A DNA stretch of 36,923 nt, taken from NCBI GenBank assembly GCA_009731375.1, contig BJOX01000223.1:326276-363198 (forward strand), given 5' to 3'. Under the pieces are notes generated by a model. It had not been told where the DNA came from. It searched no databases and saw nothing but the letters and a program-made list of their open reading frames with translations. The translations under genes were made by a program, and so were the position numbers. Below are positions 9,109-18,604 of the stretch, one piece after another (positions within the stretch are counted from its first letter, which is position 1; every line of letters begins with the position of its first letter). The stretch comes from Paulinella micropora. Its lineage: Eukaryota > Cercozoa > Imbricatea > Euglyphida.

Positions 9109-10689
9109 AAGCTGGTGATATCTGAGAAGAAAAAGGCGAAAGAGAATGAGGAGTTCGAGAAGACGATGAGACTGGAGAGAATGAAAGCAAAAGTGAGTGG
9201 TGCGAAGACACACCCTCCGACATATTTGACCCCACCAGCTCCTGCCCCACCAGCCCCTGCACCCCCGGGCTCAACTACGGTGGTGGTCACAAACACGGAG
9301 AAGAAGGACAGACAAAATATGATAAATGCCTTCAAGGGGAAGAAAGGAGGATTGGCAAGTCTCATGCTAAATGCCAAGACGAGCTCAGACAAAGACTCTG
9401 ATGCTTCGCTTTTGAGCAAGCTCAAAGAGATCAATGCCTGCACGAAGGCTTTTCCTTGCGACGAAACGCAGGAATACGAGGCCCTTGTTACTGTTTTTGA
9501 CCAATCTCTAGTCTCGGAGGGATTTGATCTGACACAGTACAAGTTTTTGAGAAAGAAGGAGGAGATTAAGAGAAACAATGCAACAGGCCTAGACGCTCAG
9601 TGTGAACTGGCGGTGGCCACACTCATTTCATATTTTCAATCTCATGGATACCAGCATCTCTGCACTGGTACTCTCATAGGATTTGAAATCTTTGAGACAG
9701 TGGCGATGAGTTTGAGGAGTGCTGTTGGCTTGGCGGGGACCCTTACGGAGGTAGTTTCCTCCTATGTGCTATTCTATGGCCGCAAGTCGATCATCCTCTA
9801 TTTCTTTTCGGCATTACACACAGTTAACCCGAGCAAGCTTACTCAGCTCAAACAACAATGCTCGACGTTTAGCTCAGTCAAGTCCAAGAACTTCCTCGAG
9901 ACACACGTGTTCGAAAATACGGTTCAAAGCGTTGCTCCGTCAGCACTGTTTCAAGAAGTGATGAGTGCATGCTCAAACATGGACTCGCTCACGGAGGCAC
10001 ATACGGCACAGGCAGGCGGTGTACCTGTTGGCGCACAAGCCACGTACACAAACAGAGTTGCCGGTTGGAAGAGACAGAGAGAGCCAGACCTGAAGACCGC
10101 ATGTTGGAGGTGGTTCGCGGGCTTGCAGTGTAAGGCACAGATGGAGAACAGAGACTGCTCTTTCAATCATGATAGGCAGAACCCAACAGCAAGGGCAAAT
10201 TTTCTGAGCAGGACGGAAGGCAAGGAACCGGGCCTTTTCAATATGCTTCAGATTGCCGCTGTGAACGAAGGTTGGTATGCCAATATGTGTGATGATGAGG
10301 AGTTACGAGAGGCAATCATAACCTACATGAAGAGGATAAAGGAGAAGAAGGAGGAAAGGGAGAGACAAAAGAACTTAAAGGCCTCTCAAAGAGGACGAGG
10401 AGGAGGAGCAGGAGCAGGAGGAGGAGGAGAAGGAGGAGGAGGAACATGGAGAGGAGCCTCGAGGTGGCAGGGAACCCCTCAGAGAGGAAGAGGAGGAGGT
10501 CGGGGATATACCCCTTATGGAGGGAGAGCTGTTCGAGTTCCAGCCCCCCCACCCAGAGGAGGAGGAGGCTCATGGGCAAGCTCCAACCCGAATTTCGGTC
10601 GAGCTCAGGCCTACAACACTGCCTCGGAGACCGATACGTCATCCTACCCGGACACTACTCAAGGTAATCGTTTCGAGGTGGTGGAATGA
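9109..10689 (+). CDS. gag: Retrotransposon gag, C-terminal ORF (nucleocapsid-like)
   Basis: Open in the same frame as the preceding ORF, with no ATG at its start. Residues below count from codon 9115 (GTG). A Pro/Ala linker at about 35-52 is followed by a helical region. Next comes a Cys/His cluster C330-x8-C339-x8-C348-x3-H352, resembling a CCCH finger more than the CCHC knuckle usual in gag. The C-terminal 130 residues are rich in RG and RGGG, typical of RNA-binding tails. It ends at TGA 10687-10689 followed by CTG. Translation probably needs readthrough of TAA 9106, unless the stop is a recent lesion. Confidence 0.72.
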   Translation, partial: KLVISEKKKAKENEEFEKTMRLERMKAKVSGAKTHPPTYLTPPAPAPPAPAPPGSTTVVVTNTEKKDRQNMINAFKGKKGGLASLMLNAKTSSDKDSDASLLSKLKEINACTKAFPCDETQEYEALVTVFDQSLVSEGFDLTQYKFLRKKEEIKRNNATGLDAQCELAVATLISYFQSHGYQHLCTGTLIGFEIFETVAMSLRSAVGLAGTLTEVVSSYVLFYGRKSIILYFFSALHTVNPSKLTQLKQQCSTFSSVKSKNFLETHVFENTVQSVAPSALFQEVMSACSNMDSLTEAHTAQAGGVPVGAQATYTNRVAGWKRQREPDLKTACWRWFAGLQCKAQMENRDCSFNHDRQNPTARANFLSRTEGKEPGLFNMLQIAAVNEGWYANMCDDEELREAIITYMKRIKEKKEERERQKNLKASQRGRGGGAGAGGGGEGGGGTWRGASRWQGTPQRGRGGGRGYTPYGGRAVRVPAPPPRGGGGSWASSNPNFGRAQAYNTASETDTSSYPDTTQGNRFEVVE

Positions 10690-10953
10690 CTGGAGGGGGA
10701 AGAAGAGAGGAAGGAGAAGACTGTGAAGTTTAACCCTAAAGTCACAGTGCTTTCTAATGCTGTTGTGCAGACTGGGCCAACGCTTCCTCTATGTGAATAC
10801 AAAGATGTGGGTGCACAGAGACTGCAGCCCCAAGGTGGTCTCATACCCGTTCATACAGCACGGTTACCAATGATAACTGATGCAAATAGGAAGGCGAGAC
10901 TTGCGATGGAGGCGAGGAGGCCAATGGCAGATGTATCGCCTCGGCCAAGCTAA
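10690..10953 (+). CDS. Short in-frame ORF between gag and protease
   Basis: Continues the gag frame after TGA 10687-10689 for 87 codons to TAA 10951-10953, without an ATG at its start. It opens with an acidic/basic stretch (LEGEEERKEKTVKFNPKVTV) and continues LPLCEYKDVGAQRL. Its role is unknown; it could be a spacer or the N-terminal part of the protease region if the stops are read through. Confidence 0.5.
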   Translation: MEGEEERKEKTVKFNPKVTVLSNAVVQTGPTLPLCEYKDVGAQRLQPQGGLIPVHTARLPMITDANRKARLAMEARRPMADVSPRPS

Positions 10954-10971
10954 CAACCACGAACAGACTCA

Positions 10972-12033
10972 ATGTCTACGGTCGCGGCGGGTGGCGAGCA
11001 AAAAGACAATGTGTGTACTCAAGTACCACAAGACAATGTCGCTCACATAGTAAACGCACCAGTACCGCAGAATAATAAAAATGTTAATGAGGTGAAGCAG
11101 GAGGAGAAGAAGGAGGAGTTGAAAAACTTAGAGACAAGACTCCAAAATTTGGAACGTAAAGTTCTTGTTCTCGCAGCCAATATACACAGGCCCGATGCTC
11201 TGTGTTATACGGAACTTTATTGTGAAACATTGAAGACAATATTAAAAGTTGGTAATGATACGATGGCGAATATTAATATTGTCGGCAGGAAGTTTTTTAA
11301 TCGATACCGGGACTGGGTGGACGGAAATATGAAAAAGTCAACGGGCACTCTCAAAGGAGTGAGCAGCCGGACGGATATCACGGGAATCATCACACTGACC
11401 TTTAAATTGAAATCCGCACGAGTATACCGTATGGACCTCTATGTCGTCCCCGGTTACCACGGGTCAATATTACTATCGTATGACCAATTGGCTACGATGG
11501 GGGCTGTGATTGATTGCGCCGCACGGCGAGTGATATATGGAGTAAAAAGAGGAGAAGAGAACGATATTGATCCCTTCAACGCTACTGACTCTTATGAGGC
11601 TTATGAGCTGAGTCTAGCGACGGATCACAAAAAGATGGCCATCGCACATGAGGCACTTGAGGTGTACGTTCACCCCCATGTCGTAAGACCGGATGAACTG
11701 TCCTGGACCGACAATTGGGAATCCCAAGTGTGCACTGTCACAGTTCCGACATGCCATTGGGACAAAAAGTCTATTGATGACTTAATCGAGAAGCGAAAGG
11801 AGGAGATTATATGTGTCGCACAAAGAAGCCCGTCGTTGGCGAGATTCGCGGAAGGAGTAGGAACAGATGTCCATATTACTAACGGATACTGTTTCCATGC
11901 GAAAGTAGGAGAAGAAAAAAGGGAGGCGTTTGTACCAAGGAGAACGGGGCGAATCCCGGATACTCCACCAGAAACTATGAAAAGTTTATTACTGATTTCT
12001 GGGGTGACGAGCCGACGTGGCCGCGTTCACTAA
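10972..12033 (+). CDS. pro: Retropepsin-like protease ORF
   Basis: 353 residues from an ATG 18 bases after the previous stop, still in the gag frame. Residues 40-66 look like a coiled coil. The retropepsin core runs from about 88 to 190: NDTMANINIVGRKFF at 95-109 sits where the catalytic loop belongs, and SILLSYDQLATMGAVID at 165-181 matches the ILG-like strand and helix near the C-terminus of the fold. The catalytic triad reads Asp96-Thr97-Met98, not DT/SG. Processing of Gag and Pol is the expected job, but the Met change makes activity uncertain. The last 150 bases overlap the pol frame. Confidence 0.65.
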   Translation: MSTVAAGGEQKDNVCTQVPQDNVAHIVNAPVPQNNKNVNEVKQEEKKEELKNLETRLQNLERKVLVLAANIHRPDALCYTELYCETLKTILKVGNDTMANINIVGRKFFNRYRDWVDGNMKKSTGTLKGVSSRTDITGIITLTFKLKSARVYRMDLYVVPGYHGSILLSYDQLATMGAVIDCAARRVIYGVKRGEENDIDPFNATDSYEAYELSLATDHKKMAIAHEALEVYVHPHVVRPDELSWTDNWESQVCTVTVPTCHWDKKSIDDLIEKRKEEIICVAQRSPSLARFAEGVGTDVHITNGYCFHAKVGEEKREAFVPRRTGRIPDTPPETMKSLLLISGVTSRRGRVH

Positions 12034-15000
12034 CTGAAGTGAAGAAATGCTTACGGACTTTATTCGAAAATAATAAGACGGATACTATTATCCTGCCATA
12101 TAATGAGAAGGCGATATGGGCGCAGGAAATAAGGGACCGGCTTATTGATCATCCTGTACCGGTACCCTCTCGCAAGCAACAGCTAGTGGTGGCTTGTCGT
12201 ATGGGAACTCGTGAGCAGAGCAGTGCATACAAGCGGAAGCTCAGAGACCTCGACAAGTTGAAATTGATACCGCAAGCATTCACATGCTTTCATGGTTTTT
12301 ACACCCGTAAAGCTCCTTTGCAATACGCGAGACTCATTGACATGCTGGTGGAGCTCGGTAAAGATGATGAGCCGGACACGGTCACGTATGAAAAGACGGG
12401 CCTAGATGATGTCTCGGAAGAGGACTTAGGCTTGGAGGAGGACAGAGAACCCCTCAAGCAGCATAAGCAGATGTCTGATGAAGATTTTCAAGAGGCGGCG
12501 CGGAAAATATTGGAAGAAGGAGTAGGCACGGAGAAGGAGAAGGAGCTTTTAAAAGCCAAATTAGAGGCGAACAAGGAAATTTTTGACCCTCCACATGCAG
12601 GTGGTGTCAAGCCTGAAGATTTCACTGCGGTTATTTACAAAATACCGGGTGCGGAGCCGTCACCGGCACCACGAAGGGCGAATTTGAGTATACATGAGGC
12701 GAAGATAGCGGAGGAGCTAGCAAGACAGCTGCTCAATGAGGACTTTATTGAGAGATCAACATCCTCAATAGTCTCACAACCGAGAATAGTGCCGAAGCCA
12801 GGAGGAGAATGGCGCCTGACAGTTAACTATGCTCGTGTTAACAAGGTGCTGGAGGAAGAGAGAAATCCTCTCCCGACATTAGAAGAAGGAAGGAGAGTAC
12901 TGCGGAATGCAAAATTCTATTCGGTCATTGACCTTAAGAATGGCTTCTGGCAGATACCACTGGAGGAAAAGTCCAGATGGCTGACGGCGTTTGTGGTGGG
13001 TATGGAAATATACCAATGGAAAGTGCTTCCGATGGGCCTCAAGCAAGCCCCAGGACTTTTCCAGAAGGCGATGCAGAAGATGTTGAGCAGTCAGTACGAT
13101 GATTTGTCTGACGGTGGCTTTATGAGAAGGCGGGGACAGAAGGCGGGAGAATATGCATTTTGCTATATCGATGACATTATCGTATACTCTAACACAATGG
13201 AGGAGCATATCGATCATTTGTCCGATATATTCAGGCGCATCGGAGCTTTTGGCCTGAAGTGCAATCTAAAGAAGTGTCAACTTGCCAAGACGAGTGTGAC
13301 ATACTTAGGGTACGAGATCTCCCATAATCGAGTCTCGATATCCAAAGAGAAGAGGGAGGAGATTATGAATCGACCGATACCGAAGAACCGCACTGAATTG
13401 CACTCATTCCTTGCGATGGCGCAATACTATAGCCAGTTTATACCCGATTGGGGTGCAACACGGGCTAAAGTGGAGAAAATGATAGATTTTGGAGACTTTG
13501 AGAAGTGGGACGAAGAGGCTTTGCAAGCGTTTCATGCGCTCAAAGATCTCATTTACAAAGACCCGAAAGACGGAGGACTGGTGTTAACGATGCCCGACTT
13601 TACGAAACAATTCGTAGTCGATACAGACGCATCTAAGTTTGCGATTGGGGCTGTATTACAACAAGAGGATGAGGAGAAGAAATTACGCCCAATCATGTTT
13701 ATTAGTAGGAAGTTGTGTGCGGCGGAGAGAAACTATTGCACAAGGCAAAGAGAGGCGTTGGCGGTAGTATGGGCCCTCAAGAGGCTCAGAGAGTATTTGT
13801 GGGGAGGACCTCAATTTACTGTCAGAACTGATCATCATAACCTGTTATGGTTGATGAATCATGAACAGACGGGACGGCTGGCGCGGTGGCAAGCGTTCTT
13901 GTCTTGTTTCGATTTTACAATGGTCCATCTACCGGGAAAGCGAAATGTGGTCGCTGATAGCCTCTCTAGGCTAGAGTTTAACTCAGAAGTATCGGCGTTG
14001 GTGTCCACGGTGGAGATGGAAGACTTGTCCACTGACAAGGTGTATGAGGTCAGCCACATTGAGGCGATGGAGATGGCGAGTGGAGTCCGATATGACCGCA
14101 CAGGTCTACGGTACAGTCCACAAGGCCCGGATCACGGGATATGTTGTGAGCTACATACCCAGGAGGACGCTGAGTGGTCCTATGAGGTATATGAGAATGC
14201 GAAGGCGAACATAAGAGAGGAAGAGGAGACGCAGGAAGTTTATGCGGAGCCTCCTCAAGAGCGGAGAAGTGACCTAGACGATGACCCGGAAAGAATCGGG
14301 GTACGGCTAGAAGATGGTACTATCCATATAGCCTCGCCTACCGCATGGAGGCAACAACAGGCTCAAGATCCGGAGTTTAAAGAACTGATACAGTTATATC
14401 AGAACCCGGATGAGCTACGGATGACGAAAGCGATCAAAGATCAGATGAAGGAGATGGGATGGAGAGATGGTCTACTGTGGTACAAGGGCCTCCATGGTCG
14501 CTATGCGTCACAGCCGGACAAATGGACCCTTTGGGTACTGGAGAGTCTGAGACGATTTATATTTGTCGCAGCCCACAATTGCCCACTTTTGGCGCATCCG
14601 GGTCGACAACGAACTCATATGTTCGTAGCGAGGCGATTCTGGTGGAAGAAGATGAAGGAGGAGATAGATCAGGCGGTGGATGCATGCATCCCGTGCAAGA
14701 TAAACAAAACACCACTGAAGGCAAATTTCGGCCTGATTGGCGAATTTCCTCTTCATGCGGGGATGTTTGAGTTTATACACATTGATCATGTGGGACCTTT
14801 CCCAGAATCGAAGGATGGTTACAAATACCTCCTTACGGCTATTGACAGAGCCACCAACTATGTGTGGATCATCCCTGTCAAAGACGTTACCGGCAAGACG
14901 ACGGCCGAGGCGCTGATCGATAGGATCATCTCACAGATCGGAGTACCAAGAAAGATATGTTCTGATCGAGGCTCGGACTTTAATAACGAGGTCATCGACA

Positions 15001-16502
15001 AACTATCTAAGTATTACGGGATGAAATGGCAATATGTTACTGCCTATAACCCGCGAGCAAATGGGAAAATCGAGCGGGTACACAGACCCCTCAAAGCCTC
15101 GCTAAAGATGTATTGCACGAAGAAGGAGAATCAAAGAGCATGGGTCGAGGCAGCACCATCATTTGCGTTTGCAATGAACTGTCTACCCTCTACGGCGTTA
15201 GGAGGCTCGAAGAGCTCAATCTCGCCATATCAGTTAGTATATGGGCGTGAGCCTGATATCCCGACTTCGCTCCTTCACCCAAAAGACACTTGGGCGGATG
15301 CGGATGAGTTGTTTGGGATGAGACTTAGAGTGAAGATGGAGGCGGAACAAATAGTCAGGGCGCATAGAGAGGCGGAGCGCCGAAAGACTGATGCTGAAGG
15401 GGTGCGACAAGCGCACTTGGATCAGATCAAGTTCCAGGTCGGGGATATTGTACTATTGTACCATCCTCAAGTCCCGAAGGGAGTCAGCTCTAAGCTGTTC
15501 ACTCACTGGAAAGGACCTTATCAGATTATGGAACAGACGGGACCTCTGAATTACAAGATCAGGGGTAGAGGGAAGGTGCAAATTGTGAATGTAAGAAGGC
15601 TGATTAAGTATGATCCCTTCTTACTGGAAGATGAATCCGTTGAGGAGGCGTTAAAACGGATGAAGGATGATTTCAAAGAGGTGCCGCCCATCCACAAGGA
15701 GGCTGGCATAGACCAAGACGATGCTTATCGGGCACCGATAGCTGAGAAGGAGGAGAGTGAGGTGGACAGCAAGGAGAAGACTGACCGCATAAGCGCGGTG
15801 GGGACTCAGTCCAAGTCTCCGCGAGAGCATAGCGGAAAGAAGGAGAAGATCACAGAGGCGCAGCTAAGGAGAGCGCGGAATGATCTTATCAACGACCAAC
15901 CGAGGAAGGCGATGAGGTCGATGAGATCAAAGGACGTCCACCAGGAGGAGGAGGGGACGGACACTGACCCAAACGCGGGCAACGTTGAGATTGTCCATGA
16001 GCGATGGAAGGAAGGCGATGCGATAGCAACCATCGCATGGGTGAAAAATGTTTTCTATCTGATGAGACCAGCGGAACAACATGTCGCTGATGACACTCTC
16101 TCAGACTTATACTTGATGCGGGTCGTGGCGGTCCCACGACAGATGCGTGTCACACGGACACTCAAAATATCATCAGCCGCAAAGATAGTACAACCGATAC
16201 TCCAGTTCTGGAGAAGTATGGACCCGGTTGAGGATCCAAAGGCAAGACATTATCTGCCAGTATATAAAGACGCAAAAAGTCTCGAGACATGGGATGATAC
16301 AATTACTCCCAGAGACAAGGATTACACTGCGTGGACCATTCAGACACTGCCAAGAGGAGTGCTTGATGTCCCTTTTGAATTATCGTTGGGCGGAATCCCT
16401 AATAAGATCTGGGACATTCTCGAACAGTCAAAGTTCGATCTGACTTTTGTTGGTGGTCCTCCACCAGGCAAAGAAATCCGCGCCAGACGACGAAGGCAGT
16501 GA
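11883..16502 (+). CDS. pol: Retrotransposon pol: reverse transcriptase, RNase H, integrase
   Basis: Open in the -1 frame from 11883 and overlapping the protease ORF to 12033, so a -1 frameshift is the likely route. There is no ATG at the head (codon 12039 is GTG). Residues below count from 12039. Reverse transcriptase: D298 and YIDD at 376-379. RNase H: D528, E572, D598 and the VVADSLSR end at D640. Integrase zinc site: H846, H853, C883, C886. Integrase core: D916, D976, E1012, a D,D-35-E spacing. A GPY/F-like segment (HWKGPYQI) follows at about 1157. The order RT-RNaseH-IN places it in Ty3/gypsy. All catalytic residues are intact. A C-terminal extension of about 180 residues (1300-1487) carries no recognised chromodomain. 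Confidence 0.93.
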   Translation, partial: RILFPCESRRRKKGGVCTKENGANPGYSTRNYEKFITDFWGDEPTWPRSLTEVKKCLRTLFENNKTDTIILPYNEKAIWAQEIRDRLIDHPVPVPSRKQQLVVACRMGTREQSSAYKRKLRDLDKLKLIPQAFTCFHGFYTRKAPLQYARLIDMLVELGKDDEPDTVTYEKTGLDDVSEEDLGLEEDREPLKQHKQMSDEDFQEAARKILEEGVGTEKEKELLKAKLEANKEIFDPPHAGGVKPEDFTAVIYKIPGAEPSPAPRRANLSIHEAKIAEELARQLLNEDFIERSTSSIVSQPRIVPKPGGEWRLTVNYARVNKVLEEERNPLPTLEEGRRVLRNAKFYSVIDLKNGFWQIPLEEKSRWLTAFVVGMEIYQWKVLPMGLKQAPGLFQKAMQKMLSSQYDDLSDGGFMRRRGQKAGEYAFCYIDDIIVYSNTMEEHIDHLSDIFRRIGAFGLKCNLKKCQLAKTSVTYLGYEISHNRVSISKEKREEIMNRPIPKNRTELHSFLAMAQYYSQFIPDWGATRAKVEKMIDFGDFEKWDEEALQAFHALKDLIYKDPKDGGLVLTMPDFTKQFVVDTDASKFAIGAVLQQEDEEKKLRPIMFISRKLCAAERNYCTRQREALAVVWALKRLREYLWGGPQFTVRTDHHNLLWLMNHEQTGRLARWQAFLSCFDFTMVHLPGKRNVVADSLSRLEFNSEVSALVSTVEMEDLSTDKVYEVSHIEAMEMASGVRYDRTGLRYSPQGPDHGICCELHTQEDAEWSYEVYENAKANIREEEETQEVYAEPPQERRSDLDDDPERIGVRLEDGTIHIASPTAWRQQQAQDPEFKELIQLYQNPDELRMTKAIKDQMKEMGWRDGLLWYKGLHGRYASQPDKWTLWVLESLRRFIFVAAHNCPLLAHPGRQRTHMFVARRFWWKKMKEEIDQAVDACIPCKINKTPLKANFGLIGEFPLHAGMFEFIHIDHVGPFPESKDGYKYLLTAIDRATNYVWIIPVKDVTGKTTAEALIDRIISQIGVPRKICSDRGSDFNNEVIDKLSKYYGMKWQYVTAYNPRANGKIERVHRPLKASLKMYCTKKENQRAWVEAAPSFAFAMNCLPSTALGGSKSSISPYQLVYGREPDIPTSLLHPKDTWADADELFGMRLRVKMEAEQIVRAHREAERRKTDAEGVRQAHLDQIKFQVGDIVLLYHPQVPKGVSSKLFTHWKGPYQIMEQTGPLNYKIRGRGKVQIVNVRRLIKYDPFLLEDESVEEALKRMKDDFKEVPPIHKEAGIDQDDAYRAPIAEKEESEVDSKEKTDRISAVGTQSKSPREHSGKKEKITEAQLRRARNDLINDQPRKAMRSMRSKDVHQEEEGTDTDPNAGNVEIVHERWKEGDAIATIAWVKNVFYLMRPAEQHVADDTLSDLYLMRVVAVPRQMRVTRTLKISSAAKIVQPILQFWRSMDPVEDPKARHYLPVYKDAKSLETWDDTITPRDKDYTAWTIQTLPRGVLDVPFELSLGGIPNKIWDILEQSKFDLTFVGGPPPGKEIRARRRRQ
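11915..11920 (+). promoter_or_regulatory. Candidate -1 frameshift slip site (A6 run)
   Basis: Six A residues in the gag-frame codons GAA AAA AGG, inside the overlap of the protease and pol frames. It is not a perfect XXXYYYZ heptamer. No other better run is seen in 11883-12033. Confidence 0.3.
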
Positions 16503-16988
16503 CAAAGAAACTATTTTTCTTTATGCGTCTCAAATAAACTGATTGATTGCCCACGGCGTATCATGATTTGATCATGCATCATCAGTTATCAATATGAATA
16601 TTAAAAAGACTCAGTGATATAACTTGGCATTCGATCGCAACATACGAGTGCGAAAGGTCGATCGACGATGAAACTACACCGTATACGGGGATTGCTAGTG
16701 TATTGAGCGATGATGTTCCCGGGTATGACCCTTATCAAGTCCTGGGATGATGTTCTCGAAAATGAAATGTTCTCTGAAACTTTCATTAAATTATTTTTTA
16801 CGATAGATTATATACTGTCGTACCTGAGCACGGTCAATCTACGTGTGTCGGTATATCGCAGGGTCGGGTACATACACCTCGACTTCGGATATAGCTATTA
16901 GGACTGGCCCCCTAATACTATATCATAGGATATCCGCCTTATACAAGGGTATGTCATTAAAAAAGACAATGTACTTACGATCTCCCTG

Positions 16989-17031
<43 letters not shown>

Positions 17032-17374
17032 TGATAATAATAATGATAATGATAAGAAGAAGAAGGAGATCAAAGGGGGAATCGTACTACAGCACCACGT
17101 TGCTTGTATTTTTTTATTAATAGTACGTTTGTTCTTGACATACTGCCAAGAAAAAAAAGAAAAAAAAGAGATTGAGGGGAAGGAGTTCAAAAATTTAAAA
17201 GAATGGCTGGAAAATCCGCTTTGACGTGCAGTATGAGGATATATTTATCGTCTTTTAGCGTCTATCAGTGGGTCGATGCGCTGTGTGGCATGACTCCATA
17301 GCGCATACTATTTGCAGAAAGAAATCAGAAGGTGTATGACGAAAATGCTATTTCCGTCATAAAATCGGGAGGGG

Positions 17375-17384
17375 NNNNNNNNNN
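17375..17384. other. Assembly gap (10 N) flanked by a duplicated 16-mer
   Basis: ATAAAATCGGGAGGGG lies directly left of the gap and again right of it (17386-17401), which suggests overlapping contig ends joined without merging. Confidence 0.75.
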
Positions 17385-17390
17385 GATAAA

Positions 17391-17404
17391 ATCGGGAGGG
17401 GTAC
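17391..17404 (+). promoter_or_regulatory. Polypurine tract
   Basis: ATCGGGAGGGGTAC abuts the 3' LTR. GGGAGGGG is the likely primer for plus-strand synthesis. The same string occurs at 17365-17374, left of the 10-N gap. Confidence 0.65.
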
Positions 17405-17638
17405 TGTAGGCATCACCCCCCGGATGGCCGGTAAAAAGTAGCTTTTCCTGGTGACAGGTGCACCAGCTTGTTTTTCAGTATTATTTGTCCGGATTGGACC
17501 TGATGCCATTTTATTACTGGTCTGTTGCCATTTTCCTTTTTGGCTTCACTGAGCTAATATAACGAGACATCATTCTCATCTTTTGAGGACTGTGGTTGTA
17601 TTACCGACTTTTTACGAGCTATCGTTAGTGGCATTACA
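17405..17638 (+). repeat. 3' LTR
   Basis: 234 bases, TG...CA, aligned to the 5' LTR along its whole length with about 12 substitutions and one 4-base deletion. It is followed by AATT. Confidence 0.9.
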
Positions 17639-17642
17639 AATT

Positions 17643-18600
17643 AGACTAACTTGCCCATATTCAAGTTTCAGCAACTGCATGAGGCAGGCACGGTTGTTGG
17701 CACTATAATCTTGACGCAGTGTCACAGCTTCTCCATGTCTTGTAGTAGCTTCTCTACTTTACGCTCTATTAAACAGTGTTTGCGTAAAAAAGCTGTATAC
17801 AAAATACGCAGCCTCCTTGAAATTTCTCAATTTGCTTTTTTTTTTTTTTTCAAGTTTTTTTCTATTTTTTTTCACGTAGTAATAACGACTTTTATTAATA
17901 ATCAAGTTCCGGACCATTTTACCGTTAACTCTTAAATTCGAATTCAAATTCAAATGTTAAAAAATTATTCTACAGAACCACAATTCAACACTCCAGCTTC
18001 AAGTTCCGAGGCTAACAAAAACAGAATGAAAAAATGTTATATATATAAAAACTCATTACGTCACGTGAAAAAGTGCCTTAATTTTACCAACGCTTAAAAT
18101 GCCTGAAAAAACGTATGTCGGTTCAAGAGTCTGACCGGCTCTGTCGCGGCATATTTCGGTGGCAATAAATCACCATTCAATATTGTACTACTTGAACTTG
18201 AATGGCTTGCAATCAGTTCCTTATATATTATTCATAATTAAAAAAATTCTCTATCGGATAATCGGGAACTTGACTCGGAGCGCAAGGTTTGAACCAGTCC
18301 CGCCACTAAACCAAATCGTTTTCCGTGCGGGTTTCTGCAAAACTTGATTTCATGTCTTCGGCTGACCCCTTTAACTTGAAGGTACTGAATGATTTAAAAA
18401 CTTGAAAAAGTAATAATGACTTTTCAAGCTATCTATTCAATTCAACTAGTCTGATCATGATCATAGTATTACTACTAATATTGATATCATTCAAATGATA
18501 AAATTTGCATCCCCGCAGCTCAAGGGACAGGTTGAAAACAATTAGGTTCAGATCAGAGTTGGCCGATTGAATTTCAGCCCCCTTAATTGCTTAGCGGCCT
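17643..18600. other. AT-rich intergenic stretch downstream of gene B
   Basis: No gene, RNA or clear repeat recognised. A T-rich run lies at 17828-17850. Confidence 0.5.
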
Positions 18601-18604
18601 TACA

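Larger units (their letters stand above)
16503..17404 (+). other. Retrotransposon 3' untranslated region
   Basis: No coding frame. It contains AATAAA at 16533-16538, an (AAT)n/(GAT)n tract at about 16990-17062, a 10-N gap and the purine tract. No envelope gene is visible. Confidence 0.7.
4612..17638 (+). mobile_element. Ty3/gypsy-type LTR retrotransposon, 13.0 kb
   Basis: Terminal direct repeats at 4612-4849 and 17405-17638 begin TGTAGGCATCACC and end GGCATTACA, the usual TG...CA ends. The 4-base duplication AATT flanks them at 4608-4611 and 17639-17642. Inside are a long leader, a gag-protease region in one frame, a pol with reverse transcriptase, RNase H and integrase in the Ty3/gypsy order, and a purine tract just before the 3' LTR. 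The LTRs are short for a 13-kb element. By eye they differ at about 12 of 234 aligned sites plus a 4-base indel, so the insertion is not very recent. It lies between the 3' ends of the convergent genes A and B. No envelope-like frame is seen. Confidence 0.92.

Noticed and set aside
18260-18315. GGTTCAAACC on the minus strand as a tRNA
   Set aside because: The flanks do not form a T arm or acceptor stem.
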